Positions 54,125 to 63,452 of a stretch of DNA of 64,000 bases are shown piece after piece. The position numbers and the translations under genes were made by a program. The notes under the pieces are model-generated. The model was not told where the DNA came from. It saw only the letters and a list, made by a program, of their open reading frames with translations, and made no database searches. How positions within the stretch are numbered: position 1 is the first letter of the stretch; every line of letters begins with the position of its first letter. The DNA is from an uncultured Phocaeicola sp. (GTDB taxonomy: Bacteria; Bacteroidota; Bacteroidia; Bacteroidales; Bacteroidaceae): contig CALUIZ010000008.1 of NCBI GenBank assembly GCA_944320815.1, positions 1 to 64,000 of the forward strand, in the 5' to 3' direction.

Positions 54125-55438
54125 ATGGCAAAAGCAATAGTTTTAAATGAATCATATAAAGTAACATTATTTGATTACTTATATTTTTTCATAATAGTTA
54201 TTTATATGGGACAGGCTACCTCAGAAACAAGTAGAATGGTAGGTTCATTGTCTGGTAATCCTATTCCATTATTGCTGCCTATAGTGTTGACTTGTATTTT
54301 ATGGAAGAAGCATCCCATTTCTTTTAATAATAAGAACTTACATAAGGTATTAGCTATTTATACGATTTGGGCGACTTGTTCGCTGATTAAATATGGAAGT
54401 TACACGACACAGGAACTTTCTTATCATTTTTTTATGGTTTATGCCATTATCATTGCATATATTCATAATCAAATATTTGGATATAAATTAGTACCTCTCT
54501 ATGAAAATGTTCTAACTTTTCTTTGTAAGATAGCGGTCATCGGTTGGCTTGTAGCTGTATTAATACCGGCCTCCGCTTCATTTTTCAGATTGTTTTATGA
54601 AACGGGATACGGCAATAATGTTTTTTATTTATTTACTTGGATGGACCCAGCGAAAGGACAGGCTTATTCTGGTATCATTAGAAATGCAGGCTGTTCTTGG
54701 GAACCCGGTCGTTTTGCTATTATGGTTGCTTTGGCCATATTCTGTAATCTTTGTCAGAATGGAATTAAGTTCAGGAACAATAAAAATATTTGGTGGTTGC
54801 TTATAGCTTTAGCGACGACACAATCTACTACAGGGTATTTTTCTGTGCTGGTTCTTTACATTATATTTATGGTAAAGAAATTCAATCTTAAATATACTTT
54901 TTTACTCATATTAGTTCTAGGTCCTGTTGTTTATGGTTTGATTCAGTTGGATTTTATGGGAGAGAAAGTTACTTCGAGAATATCCGATGCTCAAGATGTT
55001 TCACGGTTGGAAGAACAGTTCTCATGGAATTCTGTCCAATATGAAGAAGGTGAATATTTGGGTTCCATAGATCGTTTTGAAGCTATGGTATTTGAATGGA
55101 CAAATGTGTTAAACGACCCTATATTAGGTTATAGCAGGAATGTGGAGCATTCTTACTTTAGAACTCATATTTCTTCCAATTATGCATTAGCGAATGGTCT
55201 TGTCAAAGTTTTAGGAATGTTTGGTTTGCCATTGGGACTTTATTTCTTCTATATTTTATATCGTGCTTCAGTTACAATAGCTTGTCAGAGTAAGGAAAAA
55301 AGAAAGTTAGGATTGATGGTCTTATTGTGTATGAGTGCAATTTCTTATACCATTCTTTCTATACCAGTATTTACTAGTTTCTGGTTTTATGGTGTTTTTA
55401 TAACTTCTAATAAAACTAATAAAAGGAGTATTAAATAA
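54125..55438 (+). CDS. wzy: Wzy-type polysaccharide polymerase
   Basis: A 437-residue integral membrane protein with about 11 helices. A large periplasmic loop lies near residues 280-345 (EQFSWNSVQYEEGEYLGSID...RFEAMVFEW). The signature GYSRNVEHSYFRTH in that loop, and the NAGCSWEPGRFAIMVALAIF segment, fit O-antigen/capsule polymerases, which join repeat units in the periplasm. Sequence conservation in Wzy is always low, so the call rests mainly on topology and position between glycosyltransferases. Confidence 0.8.
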   Translation: MAKAIVLNESYKVTLFDYLYFFIIVIYMGQATSETSRMVGSLSGNPIPLLLPIVLTCILWKKHPISFNNKNLHKVLAIYTIWATCSLIKYGSYTTQELSYHFFMVYAIIIAYIHNQIFGYKLVPLYENVLTFLCKIAVIGWLVAVLIPASASFFRLFYETGYGNNVFYLFTWMDPAKGQAYSGIIRNAGCSWEPGRFAIMVALAIFCNLCQNGIKFRNNKNIWWLLIALATTQSTTGYFSVLVLYIIFMVKKFNLKYTFLLILVLGPVVYGLIQLDFMGEKVTSRISDAQDVSRLEEQFSWNSVQYEEGEYLGSIDRFEAMVFEWTNVLNDPILGYSRNVEHSYFRTHISSNYALANGLVKVLGMFGLPLGLYFFYILYRASVTIACQSKEKRKLGLMVLLCMSAISYTILSIPVFTSFWFYGVFITSNKTNKRSIK

Positions 55439-55467
55439 ATATCTCATTCAAGAAAAAGTAAGTATAA

Positions 55468-56676
55468 ATGAAAGTATATATTTTGACTAGAGAGCCATTT
55501 CCTAATGGAATGGCTGCAACCAACCGCATAAAATGCTACGCGAAAGCTATCATAAAAAAAAAGGTGGCATGTGAAGTTCTTATTTGTACTCGTACTGAGA
55601 GATATGGAAAACCACCTAAAAATACAATTGGAGATGGTATTTTTGAAGGCATTTCTTATAAATATATAGGAGGAACACCGTTGAGAAGTGGCAATATTGT
55701 TCTCCGACAAATTAATGATAGGATGGATAAGGTGTGGACTATGCTATACCTGTTTAAACATCTGAAAAAAGGCGATATTGTATTAGGATATTGTGGTGTT
55801 TTCCCACATTTTATAAATACGATTATTCGTATAACGCACATGAAGAACGCATTCTATTTTCGTGATTTGTGTGAACTTCCTTATGGTACATCCCAAGAGA
55901 CTGCAAGGAATATTAAACTACGTAAATTTACTTTTTCCAAACAATTTCCATTGTGTGATGGATTTATAGCCATATCGGATACCTTGGTTACATTGGCTGA
56001 AAAGTATAAAAGGACTGATGCTAAGGTACTGAAGGTGCCTATATTGGTTGACTTTGAGAAATATTGTATAGTAGACAAATCGAACGAGGTTGATGTTCCT
56101 TATATATTTCACAGTGGTACTTTGTTTGAACAGAAAGACGGCATATTGGGAATGATTGAGGCATTTGGTATTGCATTGCGCCAAATACCTTTCCCTATTC
56201 GTTTTATTTCTACTGGAAAAATAGAGAATTCACCTCACAAGGAAGCTATTCACGAATTGATAGAGAAATACCATCTGAAGGATAAAATTTTGTTTACCGG
56301 ATATTTATCAGAAAGTGAATTAAGAGATTATTTGTCAAAAGCATCATTAGTCATAATCAATAAGTATGATACTCAACAAAATAAATATTGCTTTTCTACA
56401 AAACTTGCTGAATATTTGGCAGCGAGTAAACCGGTAATTATTACAAAAGTTGGTGAGGCTATGAATTGGTTGACGAATGGCAAAGACGCTTATATTGTAG
56501 AAGCGCAACGAATTGATTCTTTAGCCGAAAAAATAGTTGATGCTTTTACAGAAGTACAGAAACGATATGACATTGCGAAGAATGGCTTCAAGACTTGCAA
56601 GAACAGTTTTGACTATCGGAATTACAGTAAACAATTAATTGATTTTTTTACTCAGATTTCAAATGATACCAATTAA
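55468..56676 (+). CDS. Family 4 glycosyltransferase
   Basis: A 402-residue GT-B enzyme. The N-terminus begins VYILTREPFPNGMAATNRIK with the expected glycine-containing loop. The C-terminal domain has YIFHSGTLFEQKDGILGMIE, ILFTGYLSESELRDYLSKAS, and CFSTKLAEYLAASKPVIIT, where Glu in KLAEYLA is the conserved nucleotide-contacting residue. It carries an A9 run at 55554-55562. The end overlaps the ATP-grasp gene by 14 bases. Confidence 0.87.
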   Translation: MKVYILTREPFPNGMAATNRIKCYAKAIIKKKVACEVLICTRTERYGKPPKNTIGDGIFEGISYKYIGGTPLRSGNIVLRQINDRMDKVWTMLYLFKHLKKGDIVLGYCGVFPHFINTIIRITHMKNAFYFRDLCELPYGTSQETARNIKLRKFTFSKQFPLCDGFIAISDTLVTLAEKYKRTDAKVLKVPILVDFEKYCIVDKSNEVDVPYIFHSGTLFEQKDGILGMIEAFGIALRQIPFPIRFISTGKIENSPHKEAIHELIEKYHLKDKILFTGYLSESELRDYLSKASLVIINKYDTQQNKYCFSTKLAEYLAASKPVIITKVGEAMNWLTNGKDAYIVEAQRIDSLAEKIVDAFTEVQKRYDIAKNGFKTCKNSFDYRNYSKQLIDFFTQISNDTN

Positions 56677-57580
56677 AATTCCTAAAACAAACTTATTGCA
56701 TAGAGCATATGGTAAGATGCTTCACATTTTTTCCCCTTATCTTTCAGACGAGTTATATCTAAAATTACTTTTTCGACATCGAATGGGCTGTCAATTAAAT
56801 TTGGACAATCCAAAGACATTTAATGAAAAGTTGCAGTGGCTGAAATTATACAATCGGAATCCGTTATATACGGTTATGGTTGATAAAGTTAAAGCTAAAG
56901 AATACGTTGCAAGTAAAATAGGTGAACAATACATCATACCGACTTTAGGTGTATGGGAAAATGCGGATGATATTGATTTTGACTCTTTGCCTTCCCGATT
57001 TGTTATAAAGTGCAACCACAACAGTGGTAAAGGTATGTATATCTGTAAGGATAGAAGCAAAATGAATGTGGAAGAAATTCGTAATGGATTACGTAAAGGA
57101 CTCCGCGAGAATTATTACCTGCATGGTCGTGAATGGCCTTATAAAGATGTTCCTCGACGTATTATAGCTGAACAATATATGGAGAGTGAAGACCGGAAAG
57201 AACTTCAAGATTATAAGTTCTTCTGTTTTAATGGTGAACCACGTTTGTGTCAGGTTATAAGCGACCGCTCTACAGATGGTAAAATAGATTTCTATGACAT
57301 GCAATGGAATAGAATAATTGGGTTGCTTGAACCATGCAACGATGTATTTCATAATAGTGATGTCGATTTTCCATGTCCTATATCTTTTAATGAAATGAAG
57401 CGGTGTGCGCATATTTTGGCCGAAGGGATGCCTTTTTCTCGTATTGATTTTTATGATATTGACGGGAAAGCTTTCTTCGGTGAAATAACATTTTTCCCCA
57501 CGTCGGGATTAGGAATGTTTTCTCCAGAATCGTGGAGTGAAAAGACTGGTAATTGGATAACATTACCAATAAAACAATAA
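56663..57580 (+). CDS. TupA-like ATP-grasp protein
   Basis: A 305-residue protein of the TupA-like ATP-grasp group. It begins with helices typical of the group (FRHRMGCQLNLDNPKTFNEK and LQWLKLYNRNPLYTVMVDK). ATP-grasp signatures follow: SRFVIKCNHNSGKGMYICKD with the phosphate-binding loop, RIIAEQYMES, DYKFFCFNGEPRLCQV, and FSRIDFYDIDGKAFFGEITF with the metal-binding Glu. TupA itself helps make teichuronopeptide, in which amino acids are joined to a uronic-acid polymer. With uronic-acid genes upstream, an amide decoration of the capsule is possible (inference). The start at 56663 is the first ATG; the frame above it offers only TTG. Confidence 0.88.
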   Translation: MIPIKIPKTNLLHRAYGKMLHIFSPYLSDELYLKLLFRHRMGCQLNLDNPKTFNEKLQWLKLYNRNPLYTVMVDKVKAKEYVASKIGEQYIIPTLGVWENADDIDFDSLPSRFVIKCNHNSGKGMYICKDRSKMNVEEIRNGLRKGLRENYYLHGREWPYKDVPRRIIAEQYMESEDRKELQDYKFFCFNGEPRLCQVISDRSTDGKIDFYDMQWNRIIGLLEPCNDVFHNSDVDFPCPISFNEMKRCAHILAEGMPFSRIDFYDIDGKAFFGEITFFPTSGLGMFSPESWSEKTGNWITLPIKQ

Positions 57581-57594
57581 TAGCACACAATAAT

Positions 57595-58695
57595 ATGAGA
57601 TTAGCAATATTAATAGATTTTTTTGGTGGAGGTGGGAAAGAACGCAGGTGTCTCCAATTGATAAAAGGATTAAATTGTAACAATATTAAAGACATCCATG
57701 TCATCATGATAGATAATATCATTGATTATCCAGATTTATATAAAACGACTGCCAAAGTTCATATAATAGAACGTCATGGAAAGTACGATTTGGGTGTTAT
57801 AAAAAGGTTATATAAAACATTGAAACAGATTAATCCTGATGTAATCATGACATGGACATTGATAAAAATGTCATTCTATCTCTGTATAATAAAACCTTTC
57901 TTGAAATGTAAATATATTAGTGCAATTGTAACAGCTGCACAGCCCATAAAAAAATATACTATTGATGACATAACGAGATTCATAGCTTTCAAGCAAGCTG
58001 ATGTTATAGTCGGGAATTCTTATGCCGGAATAAAAGCTTATAAAGCACCAATAAAAAAATCATTAGTTATTTATAATGGTTTTGATATGGAGCGTTTGAA
58101 TAAATTAAAGTCTATCGACCAAGTTAAAAATGATTTGTCTTTAAAAACTCCGTTCATGGTGTCAATGGCCGCAAGAATAAACAGACACAAAGATTACCAA
58201 ACTTATATTGATGCAGCAAAGAAAGTGATAGCCCAACGGAAAGATGTAACATTTTATTGCATTGGAAAAGGAGAATTGATAGATTATTATAAAAGCCAAT
58301 TAAATGCGGAAGAACAGAAATATGTAATGTTCTTAGGGTTTAGAAAAGATGTAGATTCAATACTGAATGCATCAACTGTCTCTGTATTATGTACAAACAA
58401 TAAACTTCATAAAGAGGGTGTGTCCAATACTATATTGGAGTCAATGGCTTATGGAGTTCCAGTTGTTGCTACGACAGGTGGAGGTACGGATGAAATAATA
58501 CTTGATGGTGAAACTGGTTTTATTATTCCTCCTTTTGAACCATCTGTTTTGGCTTCAAAGATTAATACATTGTTAGATAGCGAATCATTACGACGGCAAA
58601 TGAGTGAAAAAGCTAAAGAAAGGATACGAAATAACTTTTCGCTGGATTTAATGGTGGAAAATTACATGTCGCTTTTTAATCGGATATTATGCTAA
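57595..58695 (+). CDS. Family 4 glycosyltransferase
   Basis: A 366-residue GT-B enzyme. The start at 57595 gives MRLAILIDFFGGGGKERRCL, with the glycine-rich donor/acceptor loop. The C-terminal domain shows FMVSMAARINRHKDYQTYID, VMFLGFRKDVDSILNASTV and EGVSNTILESMAYGVPVVAT, with the conserved E-x7-E pair (EGVSNTILE). This is the best-conserved GT4 of the locus. The stop overlaps the FrhB-like gene start by 7 bases. Confidence 0.92.
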   Translation: MRLAILIDFFGGGGKERRCLQLIKGLNCNNIKDIHVIMIDNIIDYPDLYKTTAKVHIIERHGKYDLGVIKRLYKTLKQINPDVIMTWTLIKMSFYLCIIKPFLKCKYISAIVTAAQPIKKYTIDDITRFIAFKQADVIVGNSYAGIKAYKAPIKKSLVIYNGFDMERLNKLKSIDQVKNDLSLKTPFMVSMAARINRHKDYQTYIDAAKKVIAQRKDVTFYCIGKGELIDYYKSQLNAEEQKYVMFLGFRKDVDSILNASTVSVLCTNNKLHKEGVSNTILESMAYGVPVVATTGGGTDEIILDGETGFIIPPFEPSVLASKINTLLDSESLRRQMSEKAKERIRNNFSLDLMVENYMSLFNRILC

Positions 58696-59879
58696 AGTTT
58701 TTGAATAATTTCATAACCTTTGATTATTATAAATGCCAGCAATGCGGCATTTGTAAGCCAATTTGTTCCACGAAAGCGATTTCATACACATTGTTGCCTA
58801 ATGGTTTGCAGAATATTTCCATAGATTCAGACAAATGTATCTGGTGCAAGAAATGTGTGAATGCTTGTCCGGCAAATAAAGAAAGTCTTTACACTAATTA
58901 CTTTGAGGAGTTCCCAAATAAAAGATATTTTCTGGGATATAATAAAGATAATTCCCTTCGCCGGGAATCCTCTTCAGGGGGTGTATGCAAGACTCTCATA
59001 ATCGAAGGGCTGAAATCGGGTCTGGTGGATGGAGTTTATTCCTTAAAATGTAGCACTCAATATCCATATGCAGAAGGGGCATTTTATACAAGGGAAAATA
59101 TTCCTGCCTATACTGAGATTCCCAACTCTGTATATCATTCCGTGATGGCGTGTTTGAACTTTACAGCCATACAGAGATGTGATAAACTGATGATTGTAGG
59201 AACGGCCTGTCAATTGCGTGCTTTGGAGAAAGTTGTGAAAAATAAGTGTAATACCCTGATAAAGGTCTGTATTTTCTGCAAGCAGCAGAAAACATTGGAT
59301 TCAACCCGCTTTTTGGCAAAAGTGATGGGTACTAAGATTCCGGAAAATCTAAATTTTTCGACTTGCTATCGTGGAACAGGGTGGCCGGGAATCGTTCGTG
59401 TGAATGAATCTGAACTGCCATGGAACAGGGCGGCTCAGATTCCGTTCGGTAGAAGATTATGGACTGTGCCGGGCTGTGACGTGTGTGGCGATTCATTTGG
59501 AACAGAATGCGGAGCAGACATTTCTTTAATGGACCCATGGGAAATCAGACAGCAGAATGATTTGGGAGAGACATTGATCACGGCGCATACGGAAAAGGGA
59601 CTTCAATTGTTGCAAACAATTCCGAATCTGGTATTGGAGGCTAAAACGTATCAAGAAGTGAAGCCGGCATTGTCTTTGAAAGATGTATGGCGTAAGCAGC
59701 AGCTTGTCCCGTTTTTCAGAGGGAAAGATTGTGATAAGGAAATAATGAAGGCAGGAAAGAAAGAGCGACAACAGAGGAAATGGCTGCAATTGATCGTTGA
59801 AAGATTACCGCGTATGCCATTCATTTTTTATCGGGCGTTGTGCAAATTTCCGGATTTAAGAAATCGCATTTTAAAATAA
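58689..59879 (+). CDS. F420 hydrogenase/dehydrogenase beta-subunit-like iron-sulfur protein
   Basis: A 396-residue protein. Two 4Fe-4S ferredoxin motifs lie at the N-terminus (CQQCGICKPIC near 15-25 and CIWCKKCVNACP near 50-61). The FrhB N- and C-terminal domains follow (RRESSSGGVCKTLIIEGL, MIVGTACQLRALEKVV, PGCDVCGDSFGTECGADISL). This family recurs in polysaccharide loci next to pyruvyl transferase genes. Bacteroides has no F420, so a flavin-linked redox step on a sugar or precursor is possible. The next gene, a pyruvyl transferase family member, starts 1 base after the stop. Confidence 0.88.
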   Translation: MLKFLNNFITFDYYKCQQCGICKPICSTKAISYTLLPNGLQNISIDSDKCIWCKKCVNACPANKESLYTNYFEEFPNKRYFLGYNKDNSLRRESSSGGVCKTLIIEGLKSGLVDGVYSLKCSTQYPYAEGAFYTRENIPAYTEIPNSVYHSVMACLNFTAIQRCDKLMIVGTACQLRALEKVVKNKCNTLIKVCIFCKQQKTLDSTRFLAKVMGTKIPENLNFSTCYRGTGWPGIVRVNESELPWNRAAQIPFGRRLWTVPGCDVCGDSFGTECGADISLMDPWEIRQQNDLGETLITAHTEKGLQLLQTIPNLVLEAKTYQEVKPALSLKDVWRKQQLVPFFRGKDCDKEIMKAGKKERQQRKWLQLIVERLPRMPFIFYRALCKFPDLRNRILK

Positions 59880-59880
59880 T

Positions 59881-60984
59881 ATGGACATTAAAGTAATAAC
59901 TCGTCATGCACCTTCCAATTATGGCTCGTTGCTTCAATCAATGGCTACTATAACTATTCTTGAGAGGTTGGGATGTCGGTGTGAGATTATTGACTATATC
60001 CGTAAGGATGAACAAGGACTGAAAGCAATTCTGGCGGCTCTGAACAATAAGGAAGGATGGAATGGGAACTTTATAAAGAAAATGTTGTTCATTCTTTTCA
60101 GGTATCCGGAAGAAAAAATTGCAGAGCGAAAGTTTGAAAAAATGCGTTCACAATTTCTGAAACTTACCAGAAGATGTGCTACCATTAAAGAGCTGTCTAC
60201 ATTGACGGCTGATGTCTTTATGACAGGAAGTGATCAGGTTTGGGGGCCTACAATTGATGGGAAATATGACGAGGCTTATTTTCTTTCATTTGTCCGGAAT
60301 GCTCCGAAAGTCGCTTTTGCCGCCAGTTTTGGCAGAACAGACTTTAATGATTCAATCTTGTTAGCATATAAGAGTCTGTTGTCTACCTATAAAGCAGTTG
60401 CCGTGCGAGAGAATACGGCAGTAGATTTGTTGAAACAAATGGGCGTTCCATGTGTCGGGCAGGTATTGGATCCGACATTGTTGCTTACCGGAGATGAATG
60501 GAGCAAATTCATAAACAGGAAAAACTCTTTGCCTCAGTGCTATGTGTTGGTTTATCAGTTGCATAATAATCCGACACTGAATGAATATGCGAAGAATTTT
60601 GCAGCTCATGTTGGATTGCCTCTTTATCGTGTTTCTCCCACATTCCATCAGTTCAGGAGAGGGGGCAGATTCATTTATCTTCCTGATTTAGGGGAGTTTC
60701 TTTCTGCAATAAAGAATTGTTCATATTTCATTACTGATTCTTTTCATGGAACGGCATTTGCCTTGAATTTCAATAAGCAATTCATTGAGATTTTGCCAAA
60801 TAACAAGACAGGAAGCAGAAACCAGAGCATATTGAGACTGACAGGTTTGGAGAATCGTATAGTGACTGATTTTGATGATTTTTCTATAAGCGAAAGATTC
60901 ATTGACTTTAGTAAAGTCAACCAGATACTGGAGTATGAAAGGAATAAATCATTAAACATCTTGCAAGCAATTATTGGTTTATGA
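59881..60984 (+). CDS. Polysaccharide pyruvyl transferase family protein
   Basis: A 367-residue protein. The N-terminus has TRHAPSNYGSLLQSMATITI, the family-typical start for ketal pyruvate transfer enzymes (CsaB/WcaK type). Further motifs are DVFMTGSDQVWGPTIDGKYD near 117, AVRENTAVDLLKQMGVP, VLDPTLLLTGDEW, and YFITDSFHGTAFALNF near 285 with the conserved Ser-Phe-His-Gly. It would add acidic pyruvate ketals to capsule sugars. It pairs with the FrhB-like gene. The stop overlaps the next gene start as ATGA. Confidence 0.9.
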   Translation: MDIKVITRHAPSNYGSLLQSMATITILERLGCRCEIIDYIRKDEQGLKAILAALNNKEGWNGNFIKKMLFILFRYPEEKIAERKFEKMRSQFLKLTRRCATIKELSTLTADVFMTGSDQVWGPTIDGKYDEAYFLSFVRNAPKVAFAASFGRTDFNDSILLAYKSLLSTYKAVAVRENTAVDLLKQMGVPCVGQVLDPTLLLTGDEWSKFINRKNSLPQCYVLVYQLHNNPTLNEYAKNFAAHVGLPLYRVSPTFHQFRRGGRFIYLPDLGEFLSAIKNCSYFITDSFHGTAFALNFNKQFIEILPNNKTGSRNQSILRLTGLENRIVTDFDDFSISERFIDFSKVNQILEYERNKSLNILQAIIGL

Positions 60985-62243
60985 AAATTATACTTATCAC
61001 TTATCCGGTTTCTCCTTATAGAGGTTCGGAGTTTGCCGTATCGTGGAACTATATCGTTAATATGTCCAAATACCATGAGCTTTTTGTATTGTATGGGACA
61101 TCCGGTAATGGATTTGGTAATGTCAGCGAACTGCAAGATTGGTTGAAGTCACATGATTTACCGAATGTACACTTCATTGATGTGCAGGTGCCTAAAAATA
61201 GTATCTCAAACTTTCTGGCATTTTGCCGTAAAATAAGTTATACCTATGGCTCGTATATTCAATACAAGTACTATTACAGATTGGTATATGAAAAGGCGAA
61301 AGATATAATCTCTCGAGAAAGAATTGATGTTGTGCATTATTTAAATCCAATAGGGTTTAAGGAGCCGGGAAGATGTTGGAAAATAAAGAGTGTACCTTAT
61401 ATCTGGGGGCCAATACAGGGAGTGGAAAACAGGCCCTTTTGTCTATATAGGGCTTTAGGAATGAAAGGTTGTTTGGATGCGATTGTTCGACTTGTGTTCC
61501 ATAATGGGATTTTGTTTTGTTCTTCAAAAATACGAAAAGCAATAAAAAGAGCGGATTATTTATTTGCCGCTACTCCACGAACCGTAAAACAGATGAAATC
61601 TATTTTTCATAAAGATGCAATTTATTTGCCTGAAAATGGTATTCTGGAAATGAAATGCTATAATCCTATTCATTATGAAAAAAATGAAACTTTTCGGATT
61701 GTATGGGTTGGGGCTGTCTGTTATAGAAAAGGGCTCGTTTTGTTATTGGAGGCGTTGAATCAGGTGAAAAACGAGAATTGGCAATTGGATGTATGTGGCA
61801 GTGGAGAACTTTTGAATAAATTGAAGTCAATCGTCAGGGATTCTCATATCGAGTCCCGAATCAAATGGCATGGGAATTTGCCAAGGGAGGACGTTTTTGA
61901 ATTGTTTCGGGCGGCTCACCTCCATGTGATTTCGTCACTTGGTGAAGCAACGACAACAGTATTATTTGAAGCTATGTCATGCGGAGTTCCCACGATGACA
62001 TTAGATCATTGTGGCATGGCGGGTGTCGTATGTGAAAAATGTGGCATCAAGATTCCGATTCGCTCTTATAGGCAAGTTATATCTGATATTGCCAAGAATA
62101 TAGATTGTTTGATAGAAAATCCTGAAAGAATACATACACTCTCACAAGGTGTTTTGGAATGTTCCAAAAAATACATGTGGGAAAACAGGATTAAGATATT
62201 CAATGAAGTTTATGAAAAAGCTGTATTGAAGTATAAGGTTTAA
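60981..62243 (+). CDS. Family 4-type glycosyltransferase
   Basis: A 420-residue GT-B enzyme. The N-terminus IILITYPVSPYRGSEFAVSW has the loop typical of acceptor binding. The segment VPYIWGPIQGVENRPFCLYR is seen in a subgroup of Bacteroides capsule GTs. The C-terminal domain has FRIVWVGAVCYRKGLVLLLE, GNLPREDVFELFRAAHLHVI and GEATTTVLFEAMSCGVPTMT. Donor and acceptor are unknown. It overlaps the pyruvyl transferase gene by 4 bases. Confidence 0.88.
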   Translation: MKIILITYPVSPYRGSEFAVSWNYIVNMSKYHELFVLYGTSGNGFGNVSELQDWLKSHDLPNVHFIDVQVPKNSISNFLAFCRKISYTYGSYIQYKYYYRLVYEKAKDIISRERIDVVHYLNPIGFKEPGRCWKIKSVPYIWGPIQGVENRPFCLYRALGMKGCLDAIVRLVFHNGILFCSSKIRKAIKRADYLFAATPRTVKQMKSIFHKDAIYLPENGILEMKCYNPIHYEKNETFRIVWVGAVCYRKGLVLLLEALNQVKNENWQLDVCGSGELLNKLKSIVRDSHIESRIKWHGNLPREDVFELFRAAHLHVISSLGEATTTVLFEAMSCGVPTMTLDHCGMAGVVCEKCGIKIPIRSYRQVISDIAKNIDCLIENPERIHTLSQGVLECSKKYMWENRIKIFNEVYEKAVLKYKV

Positions 62244-62297
62244 ATTTCGCTTGATAAGACTCCGTTTTTCAATATGTAATTAAATCTATATAACACA

Positions 62298-63365
62298 ATG
62301 AATGCATATAAAATCAGTGTAATTATTCCATGCTACAATATATCTCAATATGTGGAGAATTGCATGAAATGTCTTAGAGCACAGACATTTAAAGAGTTTG
62401 AGGTAATTTGTGTCAATGACGGAAGTACTGATGATACACTTGCGATGTTAAATAAATATAAATGGGGGGGGGTAAAAGTGCTGTCCACAAAAAATCAAGG
62501 TGTATCACAAGCCAGAAATGAAGGAATCAAACTGGCAAAGGGTGATTATCTTTATTTTTTTGACCCAGATGATTATATCGAACCGGAAACATTAGAAATC
62601 ATTTACAGCAAGGCAGTTGAAACAGATAGTGATGCCGTACAATTCAATTTCCGGTTAATAAAGATTCCAGCTAATATCAAGTGTGAAGGACGGAATGGGA
62701 ATAAAAAGACTGGTGTATATGAGAATGAAAATATTATTAAAGAATATCTATCTCGTTTTATAGGTTATTCGGCAAGTGACATTCAATTATTCGGAACAAG
62801 AGATTTTTATGCAAAGAAAGAGATGGGAACTGTATGGAGATTTCTTTTTAAACGTTCTGTAATAATAAATAATGATATTTTGTTTCCAGCAGATGTGCGT
62901 TTGAATGAGGATTCTTTATTTAATTGTAGATTCTTTTGTTTTGCCTCAAGAATTTATTATATTGATAATATCTTATATACATATTATTCAAAAGATAATG
63001 GGGCAATGATTTCCTCATTAAAGAATTTTGATGTTCTGTTCCTGAATAAATTAGCAGCGAAAAATGAAAGAATGGTTCTTCGGAATTTGTATTTAGAGAA
63101 ATGGGGAATAGATATTTTTCCATTATTTGCAGGTTCACTATTCTTGTCGGCATTAGAAATAGCAGTTAAATCAAGTTATTCATTAAGTAATATTAAAAAG
63201 TTTCTTGAATATGTCGCAGATAAGGATGTGAGAAATGCCATTTCTATCATTCCATTCAGCGGGAATTTAAAGATAAAAGCCTTGTTGCTTTTATTTAAAA
63301 TGCGATGTTTCATTTTCGTGTATCTAATGATTTATTTTATGAACAAAATTGGGATGAAGATTTAA
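62298..63365 (+). CDS. Family 2 glycosyltransferase with in-frame G9 tract
   Basis: A 355-residue GT-A enzyme. The N-terminal catalytic domain has SVIIPCYNISQYVENCMKCL, the donor-binding Asp in VICVNDGSTDDTLAML, QGVSQARNEGIKLAKGDYLY, and the DxD motif in FFDPDDYIEPE. The C-terminal third is less conserved and ends in a hydrophobic helix (FVYLMIYFMNKIG). Codons 56-59 (WGGV) are encoded by nine consecutive G at 62464-62472, so the gene is open in this sequence but would frameshift with a one-base slip. It begins 54 bases after the previous gene. Confidence 0.92.
   Translation: MNAYKISVIIPCYNISQYVENCMKCLRAQTFKEFEVICVNDGSTDDTLAMLNKYKWGGVKVLSTKNQGVSQARNEGIKLAKGDYLYFFDPDDYIEPETLEIIYSKAVETDSDAVQFNFRLIKIPANIKCEGRNGNKKTGVYENENIIKEYLSRFIGYSASDIQLFGTRDFYAKKEMGTVWRFLFKRSVIINNDILFPADVRLNEDSLFNCRFFCFASRIYYIDNILYTYYSKDNGAMISSLKNFDVLFLNKLAAKNERMVLRNLYLEKWGIDIFPLFAGSLFLSALEIAVKSSYSLSNIKKFLEYVADKDVRNAISIIPFSGNLKIKALLLLFKMRCFIFVYLMIYFMNKIGMKI
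62464..62472 (+). repeat. G9 homopolymer in the GT2 coding region
   Basis: Nine G in a row in an otherwise AT-rich gene. The frame is intact at nine. Loss or gain of one base would truncate the enzyme soon after residue 60. Confidence 0.85.
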
Positions 63366-63452
63366 TCTGAAATGTTGTTTTCTTTTTGTTTCAGGAAAAA
63401 TGCTTCTCTAACTAAATATATCAATAAAGCAGTAATCTTAAAAGATAGTTAT

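Noticed and set aside
55554-55562. An A9 run in a GT4 gene as a third phase-variable tract
   Set aside because: A runs of this length are common in this AT-rich DNA and the frame is intact. It is weaker evidence than the G9 and C8 runs.
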